A DNA stretch of 64,000 nucleotides from Malaya genurostris (lineage: Eukaryota > Arthropoda > Insecta > Diptera > Culicidae), in the NCBI RefSeq assembly GCF_030247185.1, contig NC_080571.1, positions 144,938,091 through 145,002,090 of the forward strand. The letters are read 5' to 3'. The translations under genes were made by a program, and so were the position numbers. The first letter of the stretch is position 1. Every line of letters begins with the position of its first letter. Positions 57,707 to 64,000 of the stretch are shown one piece after another. Below the pieces are notes generated by a model. The model saw only the letters and a list, made by a program, of their open reading frames with translations. It was not told the DNA's origin and did not search any database.

Positions 57707-59331
57707 ATAGGTATAGAATTCACTCAAACTTTAGAAAAATTTTCGGAGGCCCGGGGCCCGAATGTCATATACCAATCGATTCAGCTCGACGAACTGAGCA
57801 AATGTCCGTGTGTGTATGTGTGTGTCTGTATGTGTGTTGTCAACTAAGAGGTCGAGATCTCAGAGATGGCTGAACCGATTTTGATCAAACTAGTCGCAAA
57901 TGAAAGGTCTCCCCGTCACGCTATTGAATGGTTTTGAGATTGGATGTTTACTTTTTGAGTTATACGAAGTTTTATGTTAAAATTTTCAGTTTTTTGACAG
58001 TATCTGTCATAATTAACCTTGAAAACAAAATATATATTCAGACTTAGATTCCGCACGGTAATACCTATCCAACAAGCCATAGATTGTTAAAATCCGTCCA
58101 TTTTTAACGGAGATATCAAAATTTTTGTGTAAGCGACTTTTTCCCTTATTCTAGCAGTAGATGTTTTGAGTGCTATCTGGCAAAGAAATGCTTGGAAGCA
58201 ACATAAAACACGATTTTTTATACTGTTACATACATTTGTTTCTAAGTACCCATAAGACTGTGTACAGCATGATATTTTGCCTCGGACCGATTTTAGCACG
58301 GTTCGTTTTTGGCAACATAATCGTTCGAATATGCCATATGTAAACCAAATGATGGCAGAATTTTCGAGTTGAAAGCAATTTCATAATTATATTGATTTAA
58401 ACTACTTACAATAAATGCTGGAAGAACATAACAGCCATATACCATTCGAATAATTTCATCGAGAACAACAAATGCGTGTGTGACAAATAATTTCACTCAA
58501 TTTTTTTTGGAGATGACTCAGATTCATATGAAAAGTCGTATACTCCCAAACAAGGTTTTTGACCTCTGGTTCCGGTTTAAAAATGTCTATAGTCAGGTTT
58601 AGCAGATTTGGATAGTCGATAACCAAATAAACTTATTTCATTTTTGGTTGTATTCAGTTTTCGTTTTGGAAGGCACCCAAAAATTTAATTCGCACTACGA
58701 TTCCTCAAAGATGTCTATATTGATTTTCAAACATTTTGAAACAAATGTAAACTATACAGCAACTCAGGCTACACCGAATTTCGAATTCCGGTTCCAGCAT
58801 CGAATCGGTTCTCAAAGCTCAATCGTTTTCTCAAAAAAGCCAAATCGAATTTCAAAACAAAAGTTCAAATTGAAATAAATCCACTTCTATCCAATTCTGA
58901 CTTACGATTCTGGAATTGTAGAATGATGTATTTTTAAAATTCAAAGCGATATAGAAGATGACAACCCCGAAAGCCTTAAAGTTGGACTCAAAAATATTGC
59001 AATTTATTCGTCATATCGGTTTGGGTTATGCTGGTTCCTGAATACCGGCTCTGGAAGTACCTTAAATTACCCTAAATTCTAAAGTGGAAATTACTTCGAC
59101 ATATCATGGAATGTTTAATCGATTGTTACACTTTTAGATTCAAATTCGATCCGATTTGCAGTTTCGACATTACAGAGTAATGAGTGATTAAACTTTCAAG
59201 TTGCCACTTAAAACGACGGACATTAGAATAATGCCATGAAAACTGAAACATCGAAGAATTTTCATGCAAAAAACATATGCGGATTGAGAAAAAAAAGGTA
59301 TCATCTCACTGCTAGGTGGATTAAGCACGTT
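57707..59331 (-). mobile_element. W2: W-family repeat element, abutting Z2
   Basis: It begins TAGGTATAGAATTCACTC directly after the Z2 A-run and lacks the first arm of the W hairpin. Otherwise it is collinear with W1 and W3 to the GGTATCATCTCACTGCTAGG end. Non-coding, with several internal deletions relative to W1. Confidence 0.65.
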
Positions 59332-60283
59332 TTTGTACTTGATTTCGAATTCAAGTTCTTCTAATGCAAGTTTCCAATGTAAAAGTCTTCGGTTTAAACC
59401 ATTTTTCTGTCGGAGTTACACGAGTGGTTTGTGGTCCGTGCATATTTCAAAATGTACGGTCTGAAATGTTTTGTTGCCCAAATAATGACTAACAATTCTT
59501 TTTCAGTAGCAGAATAGTTGCATTCTGCTTCATTCAAAGTTCTTGATGCGTATGCAATAGGGTGTTCTTTACCGTCTTCGAATGTTTGGCACAAAACCGC
59601 TCCGAGTGCGAAGTCGCTTGCGTCAGTTTCGAGAATAAATTTCTTGTTAAAATCAGGCTATTTTAAAATGGGGTCGGTTGTCAGTAATCGTTTACAATCA
59701 TTTAAGCAGTTCAGGAATTGTTCGTTATGAATAATTTTTTCATCCATTTTTAAACATTTCGTTAAAGGTTTAGTTAGTTTCGCGAAGTCGCGAATAAATT
59801 TCCTGTAAAATCCAAGCAAACCTAAGAATCTTTTGATTTGAGTAGGGGTCTTTGGAATCTATTTGACCTAAAAACTCACATTCCTTCTGAAGGAACTCAC
59901 ATTTGTCTAGCTGAATTTTTAGATTAGCTTGAGCGAGTGTTTGAAGAACTTTGTTTAAATTGTCGAGATGTTGCTGAAGTAGATTACCAAAGATTATGAT
60001 GTCATCTAGATAGACTAGGCAACACTTTCCGATTAGATTTCCAAGAATGTGATTCATTACACGCTGGAAAGTTGCTGGTGCGTTTTTAAGTCCGAAGGGC
60101 ATGCGTATGAATTCAAAATGTCCTTGGTTCGTAATGAAAGCAGGTTTCGGCCTGTCCTTGGGATGGACTTCAATCTGGTAGAATCCAGATTTTAGATCTA
60201 ACGTAGTGAAGTAGGCACTACGACCAAGCCTATCGAGTATTTCCTCGATTTGTGGAATTGAAAATTTGTCATCCACGTTTTTT
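59332..60283 (-). pseudogene. R: reverse transcriptase and RNase H of the errantivirus-like relic
   Basis: RT from 60276: FSIPQIEEILDRLG, YFTTLDLKSGFYQI, FIRMPFGLKNAPATFQRVM, CLVYLDDIIIFG (YLDD box), LDKCEFL. The frame breaks near 59850. RNase H follows: the FALGAVLCQ-type motif is broken, then HPIAYASRTLNEAE, ATEKELLVIIWA, HFRPYI and a C-terminal tether near 59340. Gag and protease are absent, with W3 at the upstream side. RT style (17.6/ZAM-like Gypsy group) and the env behind it suggest an old errantivirus copy. Confidence 0.75.
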
Positions 60284-62204
60284 TCTTTTTTACCTTTTTT
60301 TATATATAAAAAAATTGGTATAGAATTCGCTCAAACTTTCGAAAATTTTTCCGAGGCCCGGAGGGCCGAATGACATATACCAATCGATTCAGCTCGACGA
60401 ACTGAGCAAATGTCTGTGTGTGTGTATGTGTGTGTCAGTATGTGTGTTGTCAACTAAGAGGTCGAGATCTCAGAGATGGCTGGGCCGATTTTGATCAAAC
60501 TAGTTGCAAATGAAAGGTCTCCCCGTCACCCAAAACGCTATTGAATGGTTTTGAGATCGGATTTTTACTTTTTGAGTTATACGAAGTTTTATGTCAAAAT
60601 TTTCATTTTTTTGACAGTATCTGCCACAATTGACTTAGATTCCGCACGATAATACCTATCCAACAAGCCATAGATTGTTAAAATCCGTCCATTTTTAACG
60701 GAGATATAGAAATTTTTGTGTAAACGACTTTTCTCCCTATTCCAGCAGTAGGAGTTTTGAGCGCTGTATGACAAAGCAATGCTTGGGAGCAACGGAAAAC
60801 ACGATTTTTTATTCTGTTACATACAATTGTTTCTAAGTATCAAAAAGACTGTGTACAGCATCCTTTTCCATGACATTTAGCCTCGGACCGATTTTAGCAC
60901 GGCTCGTTTTTGGCAACATAATCGTTCGAATATGACATATATAAACCAGATGATGGCAGATATTTTTTTAATTATATTGTTTTAAACTACTTACAGCAAT
61001 AAATGCTGGAAGAACATAACATCCATATACCATTCGAATCAGTTCGTCGAGATCAGCAAATGCGTGTGTGACAAATAATTTCACTCAATTTTCTCGGAAA
61101 ATTTCTTTTCTACAAATTCAGATTCACACGAAAAGTCGTATGCTCACAAACAAAGTTCCTGAATTATGTTTGGTTCCGACCTCTGGTTCCGGAACTACAG
61201 GATGTTATATGAAACGAAATCAAAATTGTGTAACTCATTCTACTCGTAGATGGCTGAACCGATCTAAGATTCAAATGAATTCTAAGAATCATCTAAGATT
61301 CAAATGAAAAGTTTCAAGATTTTATAAAACATTTTGCTCTTCAGCCAGATCTAACATCCGGTTTCGGGAATACAGGGTGATTGGTATAAAAATGTCTATT
61401 CCACATAAATTAATCAGGTTTATCGGGTTAGCAGATTTGGATAGCCGATAAAAAAAATTAACTTTTGTCGATTCAGAAGGCACCTAAAAATTTAATTCGT
61501 GCTATGATTTCTCAAAGATGTCTTCACTGATTTTCAAATATTTTGAAACAAATGTAAACTATACAGCTATGCAGGTGAATTAATCTGACTTCGGCCATAC
61601 CGATTTTAGAATTCCGGTTCCAGTATAAAATCGTTTCTCATAGCTCTATCGTTTTCTCAAAAAAAGCCTAATCAAATATCAGAAACAAAAATTCAAATTA
61701 AAATAAACTTATATAAAAAATTAATTAATTTTATACATACATACAAAAATTAATTAATTTTATCCAATTATGACTTCCGGTTCTCGAATTACATGATGAT
61801 GAATTTTTAAAATTCAAACCGATATAGAAGATGGGATTGAGCTTCAAAGTTGGACTCAAAACTGTTGTAATTTATTCGTCATATGGCCATACGAATCGGT
61901 TTGGGTTATGCTGGTTCCTGAATACCGGCTCTGGAAGTACCTTAAATTACCGTAAACTCTAAAGTGGAACTTACATATCATGGCATCTTTAATCGATTAT
62001 CACACTTCTAGATTTAAATTCGATCCGATTTGCAGTTTCGACATTACAGAGTAATGAGTGATTAAAATCTCAAATTGTCGCTTAAAACGACGGTCATTAA
62101 AATAATGTCATGAAAACTTAAACACCGAAGAATTTTAATGCAAAAAACACATGCAGATTGGTAAAAAAAGGTATCATCTCACAGCTAGGTGGATTAAACA
62201 CGTT
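60284..62204 (-). mobile_element. W3: W-family repeat element
   Basis: Hairpin start (CCTTTTTTTATATATAAAAA), GGTATAGAATTCGCTC, GGCCCGGAGGGCC, TG-rich microsatellite (60415-60445). The interior is collinear with W1, and the end near 62200 is GGTATCATCTCACAGCTAGG then TGGATTAAAC. It abuts J3. Confidence 0.65.
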
Positions 62205-64000
62205 TTTTAATTACTGTTTATTGGAATACGAGATAAAATTAAATTATTAAAATTTAAATTGGGTGTTCAGCCACAAGTGGTAACTTTTCAGCCCTGTTAT
62301 ATACATGATTTGGTAATTACCATGAGGACATCATTTGCTTCTGCAATTCTGAGATTTCTGTGTAGGGGAAATTCTAAACCTACTTGTATTGTGTAATGGG
62401 GAAAAGGAACTTATATACTAACTTACTAACTAATACAGAGAGCGAATCGATTCAATCGAAGATTACATCGATTTTTGTCGGAATTTATGTGACATTACAT
62501 CTAATGGTTCAATATTTGTGAGTCTGTGTAACTCATTTGTACTAAACCAGGGAGGACGCTTCAAAATCATTTTCAGAATTCTATTCTGAATCCTTTGAAG
62601 CGTTTTCTTACTGGTGGAACAACATCTTGACCAAATTGGTACTGCATAAAGCATGGCTGGTCTGAAAATTTGTTCATAAATTAACAATTTGTTTTTTAGA
62701 CAGAGCTTAGAATTTCTGTTTATAAGAGGATATAAACATTTAATATATTTATTACACTTTGCCTGGATTCCTTAAATGTTATTCTTTAAAGTGAGTTTTT
62801 TGTCATACGTTAAACCTAAGTATTTAGCTTGATCAGACCATGTCAATTGCAAGCCATTCAATTTGAGAATGTGATTATTGTTTGGTTTAAGAAAAGTAGC
62901 TTTTGGCTTATGAGAAAAAATAATTATTTGCGTTTTTGCTGCATTCGGTTCAATTTCCTATTTTGACAGATAATCACTAAAAAAAAATTAAAGCTTCTTG
63001 GTAGGCGACTGCAGATCACTCTTAGATTTCTACCTGTGGCTAACAGACTTGTGTCGTCACAGAATAGCGATTTCTGACAACCAACGGGAAGATTTGGAAG
63101 ATCAGAAGTGAAAATATTATACAAGATTGGAGCTATGCTCGAACCCTGTGGAACACCTGCTCGTACGGGTAGCAATTCAGATTAACAAGATAGCTAACCT
63201 GAAGAGTACGATTCGTTAAATAATTTAGAATCATTTTGATCAAATAAATAGGAAACTGGAAATCAGACATTTTTGCTATTAAACCTTTGTGCTAAACACT
63301 GTCGAATGCTTTTTCTATGTCTAGAAGGGCAACTTCAGTGGATAACCCAGAAGATTTATTTGCTTTTATCATGCTCTGACAAGTTGATGAGTAGTTGAAT
63401 GTTCATGACGAAATCCAAACTGCTCTGGTAAATAAATTGAATTCTCATTTATATGAGACATCATTGGGTTTTTATCAGGTTTGAGGATAGGAATTACTTT
63501 AGCGTTTTTTCATCTTTTTGAGTAGTAAGTTAATGAAGAACACTTGTTGAAAATTTTAACCAAAAGTCTCAAGGTAACATCGGGAAGATTTTTAATAAGA
63601 ATTTTAAAAATTCCATCATTACCAGGAGTCTTCATTTTTTGAAGTTTTCTAATAATTGACTTAATTTCATCAAAATTCGTATTCATAATGTCATCTTGCA
63701 ATAACATTTGAGTTGAAATATGATCATATTTCAGTGAGACTTCATTTTCAATAGGACTCACAACGTTCAAATTAAAATTGCGGACGCTCTCGAACTGCTG
63801 AGCAATTTTTTGAGCTTTTTCACCATTTGTAAGAAGTATTTGATTTCCTTCCTTGAGACCAGGAATTGATTTCTGAGGTTTCTTAGGAACCTTAGAAAGT
63901 TTCCAGAAAGGTTTCGAATATGGTTTAATTTGTTCAACTTCTTTAGCGAAATTTTCATTTCGCAAAAGAGTAAATCTATGTTTAATTTCTTTTTGTAAAT
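62205..64000 (-). pseudogene. J3: Juan/Jockey-like LINE, 3' part, degenerate, runs off the window
   Basis: A short T-tract (62203-62208) and a 3' UTR are homologous to J1/J2. ORF2 pieces in order from the window end: LRNENFAKEVEQIKPYSKPF, MKTPGNDGIF (63965-63510), a deleted stretch near 63465, LLPVRAGVPQGSS, LFCDDTSLLATG (63175-62924), and the C-terminal piece 62687-62463. Frameshifts and small deletions show it is the oldest of the three J copies. The endonuclease and ORF1 lie beyond 64000, if present. Confidence 0.85.

Overview
This is a eukaryotic, insect-type window (most likely a culicine mosquito: AT-rich, a Juan/Jockey-type LINE in three copies, several CR1-like LINEs, a 412/mdg1-like Gypsy element, an errantivirus-like env relic and dispersed CA-rich satellite elements). 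I found no host protein gene, tRNA, rRNA or CRISPR. Almost the whole window is transposable elements inserted into each other. The organism assignment is inference.

Working labels: C = old CR1-like LINE relic (minus). E = family with constant ends and a Pol II core promoter (E3a/E3b carry a CR1-like ORF2; E1 and E2 do not). B = CR1-like LINE whose ORF1 has a PHD-like finger (B1+B3 are two halves of one minus-strand copy; B2 is a plus-strand copy inside it). J = Juan/Jockey-like LINE (J1, J2, J3, all minus). L = L2-like LINE inside J1. G = Gypsy element. T1, T2 = TTAA-flanked terminal-inverted-repeat elements. Z/W = satellite-bearing elements with hairpin ends. R = errantivirus-like relic.

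Layout: 1-1049 nothing recognised; 1050-9250 C relic split by E3, which with its C flank was tandemly duplicated (about 3.1 kb); 9295-15336 B1 with an unassigned insert; 15337-52680 B2, interrupted by T1 (15730-18198, containing Z0), J1 (20455-30595, containing L), E1 (31483-32832) and G (33341-51875). G is itself interrupted by E2 (37548-39351), Z1 with a 329-bp satellite array (39830-43418) and T2 (45856-51298); T2 contains J2 (46310-50994). B3 resumes at 52692. The rest is W1, the R env/integrase remains, Z2, W2, R reverse transcriptase/RNase H, W3 and the 3' part of J3 running off the window.

Target-site duplications and reading frames that rejoin give the order of events. The deepest chain has five levels: J2 in T2 in G in B2 in B1/B3. 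J2 has both ORFs open and looks recently mobile. L has ORF1 open and one in-frame stop in ORF2. G has near-identical LTRs but several frameshifts or stops. The most unusual signal is family E: all four copies keep a TATA box, an initiator and a DPE at fixed spacing, 300 bp or more inside the element end, between conserved ends that enclose unrelated interiors.
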